NCBI GenBank assembly: GCA_026415505.1 | Contig: JAOAGY010000041.1 | Location: 1 to 46,451, forward strand | Source: Chlorobiota bacterium | GTDB lineage: Bacteria; Bacteroidota; Ignavibacteria; Kapaibacteriales; NICIL-2 | Length of the DNA: 46,451 nucleotides | Direction of reading: 5' to 3' | Shown: positions 1 through 10,406 of the stretch, piece after piece | Position numbering within the stretch: position 1 is the first letter of the stretch | How the letters are laid out: every line of letters begins with the position of its first letter | Notes under the pieces: generated by a model | What the model was told of the DNA's origin: nothing | Database searches by the model: none | Seen by the model: only the letters and a program-made list of their open reading frames with translations | Position numbers and translations under genes: made by a program

Positions 1-1085
1 TGGTATTGCTTGCGTACATCGCGCAAGGCATCGAGCGCGCCGCGCTTGTCGAACTTGTTGATGGCGATCAAGTCGGCATAGTCGATCATGTCGATTTTTT
101 CGAGCTGCGTCGCAGCGCCGTATTCGGGCGTCATCACGTACAGCGCAATGTCGGCGATCTCGGTCACCTGCGAATCGCTCTGTCCGATGCCTGCTGTTTC
201 GACGACGATCAGATCGAAGCCTGCTGCCTTGAGCACCGCGATCGCATCGCGGACGTAGGGACTCAGTGCCAAGTTCGCCTGTCGCGTTGCGAACGAACGC
301 ATGTACACACGCGGCGAGAATGCAGCATTCATGCGGATGCGGTCGCCGAGCAATGCTCCGCCCGTCTTGCGCTTGGACGGATCCACCGACAAAATGCCGA
401 CCGTTCGATCGGGCGAATCTTCCAAAAAGCGTCGCACAAGTTCGTCGGTCAGCGATGATTTCCCTGCCCCACCGGTACCGGTTATGCCGAGCACACACGT
501 CGGGTGATTCCGCTGGCGCGCAATCGCATTCCAGTCGATCGTATTGCGTCCACGTTCCAACTCCGATATCGCTTGCGCTATCGCGCGATCGTCGCGTTCG
601 CCGACTGCACGCACCATCTCGTCGGGGGCAAACGTCACCGGCGTTTCGAAGTCGCTCTGTTCGAGCACGTCGTTGATCATCCCTTGCAGCCCCATTGCAC
701 GACCGTCGTCGGGAGAATACACGCGTGCGATGCCGTAGCGATGAAGCTGCTCGATTTCGTTCGGCAGGATCGTTCCGCCACCGCCGCCGAAAATGCGAAT
801 GTGCCTGCAGCCACGCTCGGCGAGCAAGTCGTACATGTACGTGAAAAACTCCATGTGCCCGCCCTGGTACGAGGTGATCGCAACCGCCTGCACGTCTTCT
901 TGAATCGCGCACTGGACGATCTCGGCGACCGAACGGTTGTGTCCCAAGTGGATCACTTCCGCACCGCTCGACTGCATGATGCGGCGCATGATGTTGATCG
1001 CCGCATCGTGACCGTCGAACAGCGACGCCGCCGTCACAATGCGGATGCGATTCTGCGAGCGATACGGCTCAACTGCTGTCGGCAT
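1..1085 (-). CDS. icmF: Fused B12-dependent acyl-CoA mutase (IcmF type), 5' part, runs off the window
   Basis: The N-terminal 361 residues are present and the gene continues beyond base 1. Residues about 12-140 form a cobalamin-binding domain with the base-off histidine in [13 protein letters not shown], followed by LGHNRSV and SYQGGH, all typical of mutase B12 domains. Residues from about 195 form a MeaB-like G domain: P-loop [11 protein letters not shown] (200-210), SVDPS (233-237), ETAGIGQSD (296-304) and NKFD (343-346). This B12-then-GTPase order is that of IcmF, in which the GTPase chaperone is fused to the isobutyryl-CoA (or related acyl-CoA) mutase. The substrate-binding TIM barrel should lie outside the window. 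The ATG at 1085 is the only sensible start, since homologous sequence begins within about 12 residues. Substrate (isobutyryl-, pivalyl- or methylmalonyl-CoA) cannot be decided here. It is transcribed away from the photolyase gene. Confidence 0.9.
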   Translation of the reverse strand, partial: MPTAVEPYRSQNRIRIVTAASLFDGHDAAINIMRRIMQSSGAEVIHLGHNRSVAEIVQCAIQEDVQAVAITSYQGGHMEFFTYMYDLLAERGCRHIRIFGGGGGTILPNEIEQLHRYGIARVYSPDDGRAMGLQGMINDVLEQSDFETPVTFAPDEMVRAVGERDDRAIAQAISELERGRNTIDWNAIARQRNHPTCVLGITGTGGAGKSSLTDELVRRFLEDSPDRTVGILSVDPSKRKTGGALLGDRIRMNAAFSPRVYMRSFATRQANLALSPYVRDAIAVLKAAGFDLIVVETAGIGQSDSQVTEIADIALYVMTPEYGAATQLEKIDMIDYADLIAINKFDKRGALDALRDVRKQY

Positions 1086-1213
1086 ACGTCCAGTCGTGGG
1101 TAGTGATGAGCAACGCTGCGAATTTCGGAAATGTCCGCCGAAGAACGCTTGTGGAACTTTCTGGCTCGCTCGGATGCTTTTCGGCTTGTCGTCACTCGAT
1201 GAATCTGTCGCCA

Positions 1214-2545
1214 ATGAACGAGCAATCGGTGGTCGTGTTCTGGTTCCGTCGCGATTTGCGGCTCGACGACAACCGTGGACTCTGCGCTGCCCTCGACAGC
1301 GGCAAACCGGTTGTGCCGGCGTTCATCTTCGATCGAACGATACTCGACAAGCTCGACGATCGGCGCGACCGGCGCGTTGCGTTCATCCACGAGTGCATTT
1401 GCCGTCTGTCCAGCCAACTGCGTGCTGCCGGAAGTGACATCGTCGTGCTGCACGGCACACCGCTCGATGCCTTTGCACAGCTTGTCGAGCGCTTTCGCAT
1501 CGAGGCAGTGTACACCAATCGCGACTACGAACCGGAAGCAATCGAGCGAGATCGGCGCATCGAACGTTTCCTGCGCGAGCGTGGAATCGCGTTCCACACG
1601 TACAAAGACCAGTGCATCTTCGAACGCGACGAGATCGTCAAGCCCGACGGCACGCCGTACACCGTCTATACGCCGTACAGCAAAGCATGGCGCGCGCGAT
1701 TGACTCTCGACGACTATGCCGAATGCGATACATCGTCGCTGCACGATCGCTTCTGGCGAACCGAACCGCTTGCGATACCGACGCTCGGCGACATCGGCTT
1801 TGCGCCGATCGAGCCGGGCGTTCCGGCAATCCAACTCGACGCCGAACGACTGCTCAACTACCGCGAGCGGCGCGACTATCCAGCTCTCGACGCCACCTCG
1901 CATGCGAGCGTTCATCTGCGATTCGGCACGGTGAGCATTCGAGCGTTGGTGCGTCGTGCAATCGAAGCCGGCGCCGACGCATGGCTCGGAGAGCTCATCT
2001 GGCGCGAGTTTTTCATGATGATTTTGGCGAACTTCCCGCATGTGGTCGAGCGATCGTTCCATCCCGCCTACGACGCAATCGCATGGCGAAACGACGAAGC
2101 CGACTTCGAGCGGTGGTGCCAGGGGCGCACTGGTTATCCGATCGTCGATGCCGGCATGCGCCAGCTCAACGCGACCGGCACGATGCACAACCGCGTGCGG
2201 ATGGTGGTCGCCTCGTTTCTGACCAAAGATTTGCTCATCGACTGGCGCTGGGGCGAAGCATACTTTGCCTCGAAGCTGCTCGATTACGAACTATCGAGCA
2301 ACAACGGCAACTGGCAATGGGCTGCCGGGACCGGTTGCGATGCAGCGCCGTATTTCCGCGTGTTCAATCCAGCTTTGCAGCAAGCCAAATTCGATCCCAC
2401 CGGCGAGTACGTTCGGCGCTGGATACCGGAGCTCGATACGCCGGACTACCCGCCGCCGATTGTCGAGCATTCGTTTGCAAAAAATCGCGCTATCGAGGCA
2501 TACAGCACTGCACTCGCCATGGAGGGGAAACACACCAGGCGCTGA
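1214..2545 (+). CDS. phr: Deoxyribodipyrimidine photo-lyase (cryptochrome/photolyase family)
   Basis: A 443-residue flavoprotein predicted to repair UV-induced pyrimidine dimers with light. The N-terminal antenna-binding Rossmann domain opens with [17 protein letters not shown], the classic start of the family. The C-terminal FAD domain contains [43 protein letters not shown], and [14 protein letters not shown] with the FAD-binding Asn and tryptophans of the electron-transfer chain. Length is normal for class I CPD photolyases. I chose the ATG at 1214; an in-frame ATG at 1199 would add five residues, and the open frame extends to 1103 without homology. It is divergent from icmF. The ECF sigma gene follows about 50 bp later, with its own promoter box just past the stop codon, so co-transcription is possible but not required. 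CPD versus 6-4 specificity cannot be read with certainty; the motifs look CPD-like. Confidence 0.93.
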   Translation: MNEQSVVVFWFRRDLRLDDNRGLCAALDSGKPVVPAFIFDRTILDKLDDRRDRRVAFIHECICRLSSQLRAAGSDIVVLHGTPLDAFAQLVERFRIEAVYTNRDYEPEAIERDRRIERFLRERGIAFHTYKDQCIFERDEIVKPDGTPYTVYTPYSKAWRARLTLDDYAECDTSSLHDRFWRTEPLAIPTLGDIGFAPIEPGVPAIQLDAERLLNYRERRDYPALDATSHASVHLRFGTVSIRALVRRAIEAGADAWLGELIWREFFMMILANFPHVVERSFHPAYDAIAWRNDEADFERWCQGRTGYPIVDAGMRQLNATGTMHNRVRMVVASFLTKDLLIDWRWGEAYFASKLLDYELSSNNGNWQWAAGTGCDAAPYFRVFNPALQQAKFDPTGEYVRRWIPELDTPDYPPPIVEHSFAKNRAIEAYSTALAMEGKHTRR

Positions 2546-2554
2546 CGCCAAATC

Positions 2555-2562
2555 TATTTTTG
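2555..2562 (+). promoter_or_regulatory. Putative -7 box TATTTTTG for the ECF sigma gene
   Basis: A perfect TAnnTTTG match ten bases past the photolyase stop codon. It lies 34 bp before the ATG at 2597, the spacing seen at other genes in this window. No clear -33 TTG element is visible. If functional, it rules out upstream in-frame starts near 2564. Confidence 0.45.
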
Positions 2563-2596
2563 CGTGCACGTGGAGCACAGAGCTCCTCGACGTTGC

Positions 2597-3232
2597 ATGT
2601 CAACCATCCACCGATGCCCTGCGTCTATGGGCACGCGCAGTTCTGCATCATTAGCAGACATCGATCGTCAATTGGTCGAACGTGTCCTTGCAAAAGATCC
2701 CACGGTCATCGAGGACATCGTTCGTACCTACAAACGCGAGGTGTACCACTTAGCCTTGCAGTTATGTCGCGATCACGACGATGCAGAAGACCTCGTCCAG
2801 GAGGTATTCATTCGCGCGTGGAAAAGTTTGGATAGCTTCCGCGGCGATGCACGACTGAGCACGTGGCTACACCGCATCACGGTCAATCTCTACATCAATT
2901 CGACACGCTCGAAAAGCCATCAGCACCGGAAAGAGCAAGAGTCGTTCGACGAAGAGTACATGACCGGAGGTCGCGGTGCGGAATTCGATCCGGAGCGGCT
3001 CTATAGCTCGCAAGAAATCGGCGAGCACATCGAGCGAGCGCTACGCAAGCTCAGTCCAGCACAGCGGGTAGCATTTGTGCTACGGCATTATCACGATCTC
3101 CCGATCAAAGAGATCGCCGAGCATATGCACAACACCGAAGGAACGGTGAAGGTGCTGCTATTCCGAGCCGTGCGCAATTTGCAAAAGCACCTTTCGTTCT
3201 ACCGCGACGACACCGACGAACACGACACGTAA
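2597..3232 (+). CDS. ECF-type RNA polymerase sigma factor
   Basis: Region 2 is clear: YKREVYHLALQLCRDHDDAEDLVQEVFIRAW, with the DAEDLVQEVF core that contacts RNA polymerase and the -10 region, then FRGDARLSTWLHRITVNLYIN. Region 4 has LSPAQRVAFVLRHYHDLPIKEIAEHM, with EGTVKVLLFRAVRNLQKHL as the helix-turn-helix for the -35 element. The two regions are joined by an acidic linker. From the ATG at 2597 the protein has 211 residues; an ATG at 2627 gives 201 and is equally compatible with homology. A promoter-like box at 2555 favours 2597. The next gene, 20 bp downstream, encodes a membrane protein that looks like its anti-sigma factor. The signal sensed is unknown; sitting behind a photolyase hints at light or oxidative stress, which is only a guess. 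Confidence 0.9.
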   Translation: MSTIHRCPASMGTRSSASLADIDRQLVERVLAKDPTVIEDIVRTYKREVYHLALQLCRDHDDAEDLVQEVFIRAWKSLDSFRGDARLSTWLHRITVNLYINSTRSKSHQHRKEQESFDEEYMTGGRGAEFDPERLYSSQEIGEHIERALRKLSPAQRVAFVLRHYHDLPIKEIAEHMHNTEGTVKVLLFRAVRNLQKHLSFYRDDTDEHDT

Positions 3233-3252
3233 GTTCACCATCGCCCAGACGA

Positions 3253-4074
3253 ATGAAAATCAGAGACAAACTGACCGAGCAAATGCTGCTCGCCTACTAC
3301 GGCGAACTTTCGGCAGATGAGCAGGCACGGTTCAACGAGTGTCTCAAGGGCGATCCTGCACGCGCTCGGCAATACCACGAGCTGAGCGCATTGCTCGATA
3401 CACTCAGCCAGTGCCCTGCAGCGCAGCTTCCTGCCGAGGGCGACGAATTCTGGACAGCATTGGAGCACGGCATTATTCACCGTCTCCGGCAGCACGCTCG
3501 CTACAGCCGGCAGTCGCGCTGGCGGCAACTGGTCGAACAGTTCGCCGTTGGGCGCGTCGCATTGGTATTCGGTGGTATAGTGGTCGCATTTCTTGCCGGT
3601 ACGATCATCGGCGCTGGCTATCGCGCTACCCCCGCCGAGGATGGACGGGTTCAGGTTTCGCTTCCTCTACCGCCGTTGCCGATCGTAACTTCCGCACCGA
3701 GCGCAGCAAGCACCGCAACCAACGAGCATCTACGAAGCTTTCTGAAACGATCCCAACTCTACATCGCGACGACCGCCGACAAGCAGCTTGCGTGCAAGCG
3801 CTGCTTGCCGATCGAGCGCCAGCTCGACCATCGCCAATTCGCTAAAGAATTGCTTGCCGAAGCTCAACGCCTCCGACGAACTGCGCACAAAGACCCCAAA
3901 GTGAAAAAAGTACTCCAGGACATCGAGCTTGTGCTCGCCAATCTCTCGCAAGACCCCCGGACGCTATCGTCGGAGCAAATGGAAATTCTGCACAACATCG
4001 CAAGCGCCGCGATCTGCGAAGTTTCTTCGACCGTCGGCGATACTGATGCGGACAATCCAACCGATAGACCATGA
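3253..4074 (+). CDS. Putative membrane anti-sigma factor
   Basis: A 273-residue protein of unrecognised family. The N-terminus (about 8-50), LLAYYGELSADEQARFNECL and a following helical stretch, resembles the sigma-binding fold of anti-sigma factors but lacks the HxxxCxxC zinc ligands. One hydrophobic segment at about 100-123 (ALVFGGIVVAFLAGTIIGAG) is preceded by Arg-rich sequence, which predicts a cytoplasmic N-terminus. The periplasmic part has a Pro/Ala/Ser linker, a KRCLP motif and a charged helical region rich in Lys, Glu and Leu (about 195-245). It starts 20 bp after the sigma gene, the usual arrangement of a sigma/anti-sigma pair. The assignment rests on context and topology, not on a signature. 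Confidence 0.65.
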   Translation: MKIRDKLTEQMLLAYYGELSADEQARFNECLKGDPARARQYHELSALLDTLSQCPAAQLPAEGDEFWTALEHGIIHRLRQHARYSRQSRWRQLVEQFAVGRVALVFGGIVVAFLAGTIIGAGYRATPAEDGRVQVSLPLPPLPIVTSAPSAASTATNEHLRSFLKRSQLYIATTADKQLACKRCLPIERQLDHRQFAKELLAEAQRLRRTAHKDPKVKKVLQDIELVLANLSQDPRTLSSEQMEILHNIASAAICEVSSTVGDTDADNPTDRP

Positions 4075-4117
4075 CGTTCCTTTCGGTGTATGTTCAACTT
4101 TTCGATTCGTGCACAGT

Positions 4118-4924
4118 ATGAAACGCTTCTTGCTTGTTCTCGCAATCGCAGCAGTCGCTGCTTCCCTTGCTACTGCCCAGCCGAAACTCGAAATTGTCGG
4201 CGGAGAAACCTACGACTGGGGGAAAGTCGTCGTCAAAAACAACCCCCTCAAATTGGTAACCCTCGAAACCGAGGTCACGCTCAAAAACACGGGTAACAAA
4301 ACGCTCATCATCGATACCGTTCGTGTCGGTTGCGGTTGTACGACGCCGCAGTTGGAATCGAAAGTCATCGAACCGGGCAAATCAACCAAGCTTCGTATCG
4401 GGCTGAATGTCGGATTGAATTCGGGCGAGCTGCTCAAGAACCTGACGATTTACTCGAACGCCGATCCCCAAAACACCGGACGCATCATGTATCTGAAGGC
4501 GAACATCGTCCGTCCGATCACAGTGCAGCCGACAGCCTGCAATTTCCCAGAAATCAAAGTGGGCGAAGTTGCCCGCTCCAGTGTCACGCTCAAGAATAAC
4601 GACACTCGCCCCTACACAATTTCGATGCTCTTCCCGACCAAAGGCATCCAAATTGACAAGCACGCCCCGATAACAATCAATCCCGGCGACACGCTCCAAA
4701 TCAACGCGACCTTCGAAGGCAAAGAACGGGGCTACTACAACGGCAACATCATCGTGAAAATTGACGATCCTGACTACGTGCCGTTCGAAATCGCTGCCTA
4801 TGGCAACGTCAAAGGACTCGACGGTAGCGACGATCCGTCGGTCATCAAAATCCAGCCGGTTCCAGCGCAAAAGAAAGAATCGGCGACCGCACCGACACCC
4901 GAGCCGCCGAAAAAGAAAAAGTAA
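4118..4924 (+). CDS. DUF1573-type secreted protein with two ASH-like domains
   Basis: A 268-residue protein with a signal peptide (MKRFLLVLAIAAVAASLATA, cleavage after about 20). Two immunoglobulin-like repeats follow: about 30-120 with GETYDWGKVV, FKNTG-like TLKNTGNKTLIID and VGCGCTTPQ, and about 130-225 with CNFPEIKVGEVARSSVTLKNND. The GCGCT motif after a KNTG strand is characteristic of DUF1573, a family abundant in Bacteroidota and of unknown role. The tail is Pro/Lys rich and ends in KKKK. It starts 43 bp after the anti-sigma stop and is followed by a strong terminator, so it probably closes the sigma transcription unit. The ATG at 4118 directly precedes the signal peptide; the frame is open to 3929 but overlaps the anti-sigma gene there. 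Confidence 0.85.
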   Translation: MKRFLLVLAIAAVAASLATAQPKLEIVGGETYDWGKVVVKNNPLKLVTLETEVTLKNTGNKTLIIDTVRVGCGCTTPQLESKVIEPGKSTKLRIGLNVGLNSGELLKNLTIYSNADPQNTGRIMYLKANIVRPITVQPTACNFPEIKVGEVARSSVTLKNNDTRPYTISMLFPTKGIQIDKHAPITINPGDTLQINATFEGKERGYYNGNIIVKIDDPDYVPFEIAAYGNVKGLDGSDDPSVIKIQPVPAQKKESATAPTPEPPKKKK

Positions 4925-4946
4925 GCAACCGACTACGACTTTTTCC

Positions 4947-4974
4947 GCCTGCTTTCTCACAAGAGGGAGCAGGC
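4947..4974 (+). terminator. Rho-independent terminator after the DUF1573 gene
   Basis: A 12-bp stem (4947-4958 with 4963-4974, two or more G-T pairs near the loop) closed by the tetraloop ACAA and followed by six T residues (4975-4980). On the other strand the stem is not followed by a T run, so it acts for the plus-strand unit only. Confidence 0.85.
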
Positions 4975-4978
4975 TTTT

Positions 4979-5530
4979 TTATTGGCGCTGCAGAATACTG
5001 CACGCAGTATCGCCCCAACGCCGCTGGGCAACTATTGCGACAGTAGCTGGCACCGGAAGCAACACGTTCGGCGCATGTTCAACGATCAGCACCGCGCTTT
5101 CGGCAATGCACTGAGCACCTGCGAATACACTCACGATCGCCGACACCTCGCGTTCGGCTCTGTAGGGCGGGTCGGCGAATACCAACTCGAAGGCGCCCTC
5201 GGCTGCCTCGACGAACGCGATCGCATCGCAACAGGCAATACGGAAGCGCTCCTGTTCCACTTGGAGCGACTGGCAATTGTCGGCGATGGCTCGTGCAGCC
5301 CTGGGCGATTTGTCCACGAACGCACAGAACTCCGCCCCGCGGCTGAGCGCTTCGATGCCGAAAGCACCGGTGCCAGCATACAAGTCGAGGACGCGCATTC
5401 CCTCGATGTCGTAGCGAGCCGTGAGCATGTTGAAAATCGCCTCGCGCACCGCATCCTGCGTCGGTCGTGTCTCGGCTGGCACACGAGCTGGCAGGATACG
5501 CCCACCCCACTGTCCGCCGATGATTCTCAT
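4979..5530 (-). CDS. rsmD: 16S rRNA (guanine(966)-N(2))-methyltransferase RsmD
   Basis: A 183-residue SAM-dependent methyltransferase predicted to modify G966 of 16S rRNA in the P-site region. The N-terminus MRIIGGQWGGRILP and RPTQDAVREAIFNML are hallmarks of RsmD. The SAM-binding motif DLYAGTGAFGIEALSRGA lies at about 49-66 and the catalytic DPPY at about 119-122, defining an amino-N6/N2 methyltransferase. Length matches the family. Its ATG overlaps the stop codon of the upstream SpoU methyltransferase gene (ATGA at 5527-5530), implying translational coupling. It is the last gene of the eno-pgm-spoU-rsmD run and converges on the terminator at 4947-4974. Confidence 0.93.
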   Translation of the reverse strand: MRIIGGQWGGRILPARVPAETRPTQDAVREAIFNMLTARYDIEGMRVLDLYAGTGAFGIEALSRGAEFCAFVDKSPRAARAIADNCQSLQVEQERFRIACCDAIAFVEAAEGAFELVFADPPYRAEREVSAIVSVFAGAQCIAESAVLIVEHAPNVLLPVPATVAIVAQRRWGDTACSILQRQ

Positions 5531-6345
5531 TGTCGTTCTTCCAACAATTGCCCGCAGCGCTCAGCGTGTTTTGCCAGTACGATTGCCGCTGCTGCTGCGA
5601 CATTGAGCGATTCGACCGATCGGCTCATCGGTATTCGCACGGCAGCATCCATGAGCGCCAGCATCGCTTTGTCGAGACCGCTGCCCTCGCTCCCGAAGAC
5701 AATCGCATCACGTTCGCTCCAGTCGAACACCGAGTACACCGACGGTGCACCGACTTCCGCGCCCACCAGCCGTGCGCCTCGCTGTCGGAGTCGTTCCAAG
5801 AGCACGCGCGTCTCCTCGATCGCGTGGTAAACGATCAGCTCGAACACTGCGCCCATCGAAACGCGAATCGAACGTCGCAGCCATGGCGACGCCGTAGCTC
5901 GGTCGCAGATGAGCGTTCGAATGCCGAACGCTGCTGCACTTCGGGCGATCGCGCCGACATTGGTCGAACTGCTAACGCCGACCAACACGACAGCCGGTAG
6001 CGGCAGCTCCTCCAGTACGGGCGATACAGGCACGCGCATGCTCGCAAATACCCCTCGATGCAGCCGATACCCGACGATGCGCTCCATGAGCGACAACGGT
6101 GCAACGAAAATGCAGTCCGGCGGCACTCCCCGCTGAGCCAGGAGCGGCGCCAACCGGACTGCTGCATCAGGTACCAACAGCGCCGATTCGACGTACTGCG
6201 CCGACCACTCATGCTGCAACAAACGACGAACGACTACTTCGCTTTCGACGATGGTGCGTTCACCGGGGCGAAGGTTGCCGCTTCGTTGCGGCAGAAAACG
6301 GTATTCGTCGAGCCGCGGATCGTCGAGCGAGGCGATTTCGACCAT
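5527..6345 (-). CDS. SpoU/TrmH-family RNA 2'-O-methyltransferase
   Basis: A 272-residue SPOUT-class enzyme. The C-terminal half has the three knot motifs: VLVGVSSSTNVGAIARSAAAFG (motif 1 with the catalytic Asn and Arg), IVFGSEGSGLDKAML (motif 2) and RIPMSRSVESLNVAAAAAIVL (motif 3). The N-terminal half looks like the substrate-binding domain of the RlmB/TrmH-like group (IVESEVVVRRLL). The exact rRNA or tRNA target cannot be told. I use the ATG at 6345; a TTG at 6351 would create a 4-base overlap with the phosphohexomutase stop. The 3' end overlaps rsmD by four bases, so two RNA-modification genes are coupled here. A substitution is notable in motif 1: SSSTN where many relatives have the pattern DPxN. 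Confidence 0.88.
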   Translation of the reverse strand: MVEIASLDDPRLDEYRFLPQRSGNLRPGERTIVESEVVVRRLLQHEWSAQYVESALLVPDAAVRLAPLLAQRGVPPDCIFVAPLSLMERIVGYRLHRGVFASMRVPVSPVLEELPLPAVVLVGVSSSTNVGAIARSAAAFGIRTLICDRATASPWLRRSIRVSMGAVFELIVYHAIEETRVLLERLRQRGARLVGAEVGAPSVYSVFDWSERDAIVFGSEGSGLDKAMLALMDAAVRIPMSRSVESLNVAAAAAIVLAKHAERCGQLLEERQ

Positions 6346-6347
6346 CG

Positions 6348-7751
6348 TCAACCAAGCGCCAATGCAATGCCCGCTTCGACAAGTTCGTCAGCACGTTCCT
6401 GGCTGGACGACTCGGCATAGAAACGCACCAGCGGCTCTGTCCCCGATGCCCGAATCAACAGCCACGAACCGTCGGAGAAAAAGAACTTGTAGCCGTCAAT
6501 TGTCACGACACGTTCGACGCGGTAACGAGCGATCGCCTTCGGCATTCGCGCACACGCACGGAGAATCCGCTGCTTTTGCTGCTCGGTAACGTGTACGTCG
6601 CGCCGGCGGTAGCGATGCGGACCGAATTCGTCGTCGAGTGCAGCAACCAACTCCGCGAGCGTCTTGCCGCGAGCGACCATCATGTCGAGCACGAGCAGGG
6701 CATTGAAGATGCCATCCCGCTCCGGAATGTGGAGGATCGTTCCCAGACCGCCGGACTCCTCGCCACCGATGAGCACGCGACGTTCGAGCATGAGCTTGGC
6801 AGTGTGTTTGAAGCCGACCGGTGTTTCGACAAGCTCGATCCCGTGCCGCTGGCAGTAGCGTTCGACCATCGAGGTGAGCGAGACGGTCTTGACGACGATT
6901 CCCCTCCGCCGTTTGTCCTCGTAGAGATACTTCAGCAACAGCATGAATATGCGGTGCGAGTCCACGAAGTTACCGGCTGCATCGAGCAAACCGAGCCGAT
7001 CGGCGTCGCCGTCGGTTGCGATGCAGATGTCGTAGCTGCCCGCTTTCATCCGTTCGGCTGCTGGCTGCAAGCACTCGGCAATTGGTTCTGGATGACCGAT
7101 CTCCCCGAAGCCAGGATTGGGCTGGTTGTGGATTGCGTCGCATGCGACGAACGCCGGGAGCACCTCCATGCCAGCTCCGTACATCGGATCGAACAAAACC
7201 CGGCAATCGGCGGCACGTATGCGATCGAGCGAAATCTTCGCCGATACTACGCGCTGGTACGATGCCATCGGATCGAAATAGCGGATTGTCCGATCGGCTA
7301 TGTATTCCTCCAGCGATCGCAAGCGGGGCAGGCGAAGCGGCTTGGATTCGATTCGTCGCAACTGGCGTTCGACAGCAGCTACGATTTCGACCGTTGCTGG
7401 TCCGCCGTAGTTGCCCTTGAGCTTGAAGCCGTTGTACTCGGGGGGATTGTGCGAGGCGGTGATGACGATGCCGACATCGGCTTTTCGCATCTTGGTCGCC
7501 AGCGAAACCTGTGGCGTCGTCGCTACCCGGTCACTGAGCCAGACCGTCACACCGCGAGCAGCAAGTATCCGCGCAGTTTCTTGAGCGAACGCGCGCGAAA
7601 GAAAACGGGTGTCGTAGCCGATCGCGACGCTCGGCGACGAAGCGCGCTTGCGGACATACTCGGCAACTGCCAACGCAACGCGCGCAAGATTGTCGAACGT
7701 GTAATCGCGGGCGATGACCCCGCGCCAGCCGTCGGTTCCGAAGACGATCAT
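6348..7751 (-). CDS. Phosphoglucomutase/phosphomannomutase (alpha-D-phosphohexomutase)
   Basis: A 467-residue member of the alpha-D-phosphohexomutase superfamily, interconverting hexose 1- and 6-phosphates. The domains appear in order: FGTDGWRGVI at the N-terminus, the phosphoserine loop VITASHNPPEYNGFKLKGNYGG (active serine in TASHNP), the metal loop DGDADRLG, the sugar-binding loop GGEESGGLG, and the phosphate-binding loop RASGTEPLVRFYAE near the C-terminus. The sequence suits a PgcA/PgmB-like sugar phosphomutase rather than phosphoglucosamine mutase, but specificity is open. I chose the ATG at 7751, directly before the conserved IVFGTDGWRG; a GTG at 7778 sits one base after the enolase stop and would add nine residues. 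It is sandwiched between enolase and the SpoU gene, tightly packed on both sides. Confidence 0.93.
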   Translation of the reverse strand: MIVFGTDGWRGVIARDYTFDNLARVALAVAEYVRKRASSPSVAIGYDTRFLSRAFAQETARILAARGVTVWLSDRVATTPQVSLATKMRKADVGIVITASHNPPEYNGFKLKGNYGGPATVEIVAAVERQLRRIESKPLRLPRLRSLEEYIADRTIRYFDPMASYQRVVSAKISLDRIRAADCRVLFDPMYGAGMEVLPAFVACDAIHNQPNPGFGEIGHPEPIAECLQPAAERMKAGSYDICIATDGDADRLGLLDAAGNFVDSHRIFMLLLKYLYEDKRRRGIVVKTVSLTSMVERYCQRHGIELVETPVGFKHTAKLMLERRVLIGGEESGGLGTILHIPERDGIFNALLVLDMMVARGKTLAELVAALDDEFGPHRYRRRDVHVTEQQKQRILRACARMPKAIARYRVERVVTIDGYKFFFSDGSWLLIRASGTEPLVRFYAESSSQERADELVEAGIALALG

Positions 7752-7778
7752 GTGTTCATCATGGAGAGAATGTGACAC

Positions 7779-9194
<1,416 letters not shown>

Positions 9195-9198
9195 TCAG

Positions 9199-10338
9199 AT
9201 GCTCGCAACACAACTGCGCCAAAAGGATGCCGTTTTCTACTTTGTTGCCTACCCCGCCGAGGACATTCTGCGCAAGGTTCGCTTCATCAGCCGGTATTAC
9301 GACCACCACGACCACATACAGCCGGAGCGTCTTGCCGAGCAAGACGACATTGCAGCTTTCATCGCCAGCATCGAGCGGCGCGACTCGGCATTCCAGCGTG
9401 AATTGTCACGAAAGAAAGTTCGCGCCATCAAAAATTTCTACGAAACCGCTGTTCAACAACCGCCGATTCCCGGAACCATCCTGTTGTTCACTGCAGAGCG
9501 GCTCCGGTTTTCGCCGGTCGCGCCATACGAAAATGTCGGCAACCTGGAAGAGCCCCACGACAAGTACCTCATCATCGACGGACAACACCGCTTGGCAGCA
9601 CTGGAATTCTACATGCGCGAACACCCCGACGAAGCGCGGACGATCGTCGTTCCTTGCATCGTCTTCGACGGGCGCAGCGAGGACTTCGCCGCAGAGATGT
9701 TCGTCATCATCAACTCGACGCCGACTCGAATCAACAGGAGCCACTTGATCGACCTCTACGAAAAGGTCACCTTCGTCGAACCCGATGCGTGGATCGCCGC
9801 GCAAGTCGTGCGCTCGCTTTACGAAGAACCCGATAGCCCCTTGCGGTATCGGATCAATCGTCTCGGCGGGCGAAGCCGCAAGGACAAATGGATCATGCAA
9901 TCGGAACTCTACGCCGAGCTGCACCGCTGGATCAAGCGGGATATGGATGCACTCGGCGTCCCGTTGCGCAAGAGCACTTACAACGTGCGCCGTTACTACG
10001 AGATCATTCGCGATTTCTTGAAAGCCGCACAAGCAGTCCTCCACGAGGCATGGGGCAACAGTCAATACATGGTCACACGATCGGTCACACTACGGGCACT
10101 GGTGCGCGTGTGCGCCGACCTCGCACAATCCGATCCCGATCCTGTCGAAAGTCGCACTGAGCGCTGGGTGCGACGTCTCGTGCCATGGAAGCTCCTTTTG
10201 CGGGAATTTCGTACCGAGGGTTTTTCCGAGCGTTTTGCTGCGCGAGGTCAGAGCGAGCGCGTCGAGGCAATTTATCGGCGTTTGGCAGCAGCAATCGGGA
10301 TTGTCCCACGCTCGACCGATGCGATAGCGCAGCGCTAA
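9199..10338 (+). CDS. DGQHR-domain protein (DndB-like), orphan
   Basis: A 379-residue protein with the signature IIDGQHRLAAL at about 125-135, within a ParB-like fold (DGQHR at 127-131), and a flanking VPCIVFDGRSEDFAAEMFVIINST segment. Both are typical of the DGQHR family, which includes DndB, the regulator in DNA phosphorothioation clusters, and DpdB of the 7-deazaguanine DNA-modification system. The C-terminal half is helical and rich in Arg, suiting nucleic-acid binding. No dnd, ssp or dpd partner lies nearby: the neighbours are eno and a metallopeptidase gene, both on the minus strand. The start at 9199 is chosen for promoter spacing; 9184 would add five residues. Function is therefore open: an orphan regulator, a solitary anti-phage component, or a relic. 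Confidence 0.75.
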   Translation: MLATQLRQKDAVFYFVAYPAEDILRKVRFISRYYDHHDHIQPERLAEQDDIAAFIASIERRDSAFQRELSRKKVRAIKNFYETAVQQPPIPGTILLFTAERLRFSPVAPYENVGNLEEPHDKYLIIDGQHRLAALEFYMREHPDEARTIVVPCIVFDGRSEDFAAEMFVIINSTPTRINRSHLIDLYEKVTFVEPDAWIAAQVVRSLYEEPDSPLRYRINRLGGRSRKDKWIMQSELYAELHRWIKRDMDALGVPLRKSTYNVRRYYEIIRDFLKAAQAVLHEAWGNSQYMVTRSVTLRALVRVCADLAQSDPDPVESRTERWVRRLVPWKLLLREFRTEGFSERFAARGQSERVEAIYRRLAAAIGIVPRSTDAIAQR

Positions 10339-10406
10339 AAACACGTGTTCGATCAGCACAACGCATCCACTGGCTCTACGGTAGAGGGTGACGCCGAGAT
10401 GCAGTG

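Noticed and set aside
1034..2188. 384-codon minus-strand frame overlapping the photolyase
   Set aside because: No domain and fully opposite to a well-conserved photolyase; the real minus-strand gene here is icmF, in another frame, starting at 1085.
4947..4974. Bidirectional terminator also serving rsmD
   Set aside because: On the minus strand the stem is followed by GGAAAAAG and not a T run, so only plus-strand termination is supported.
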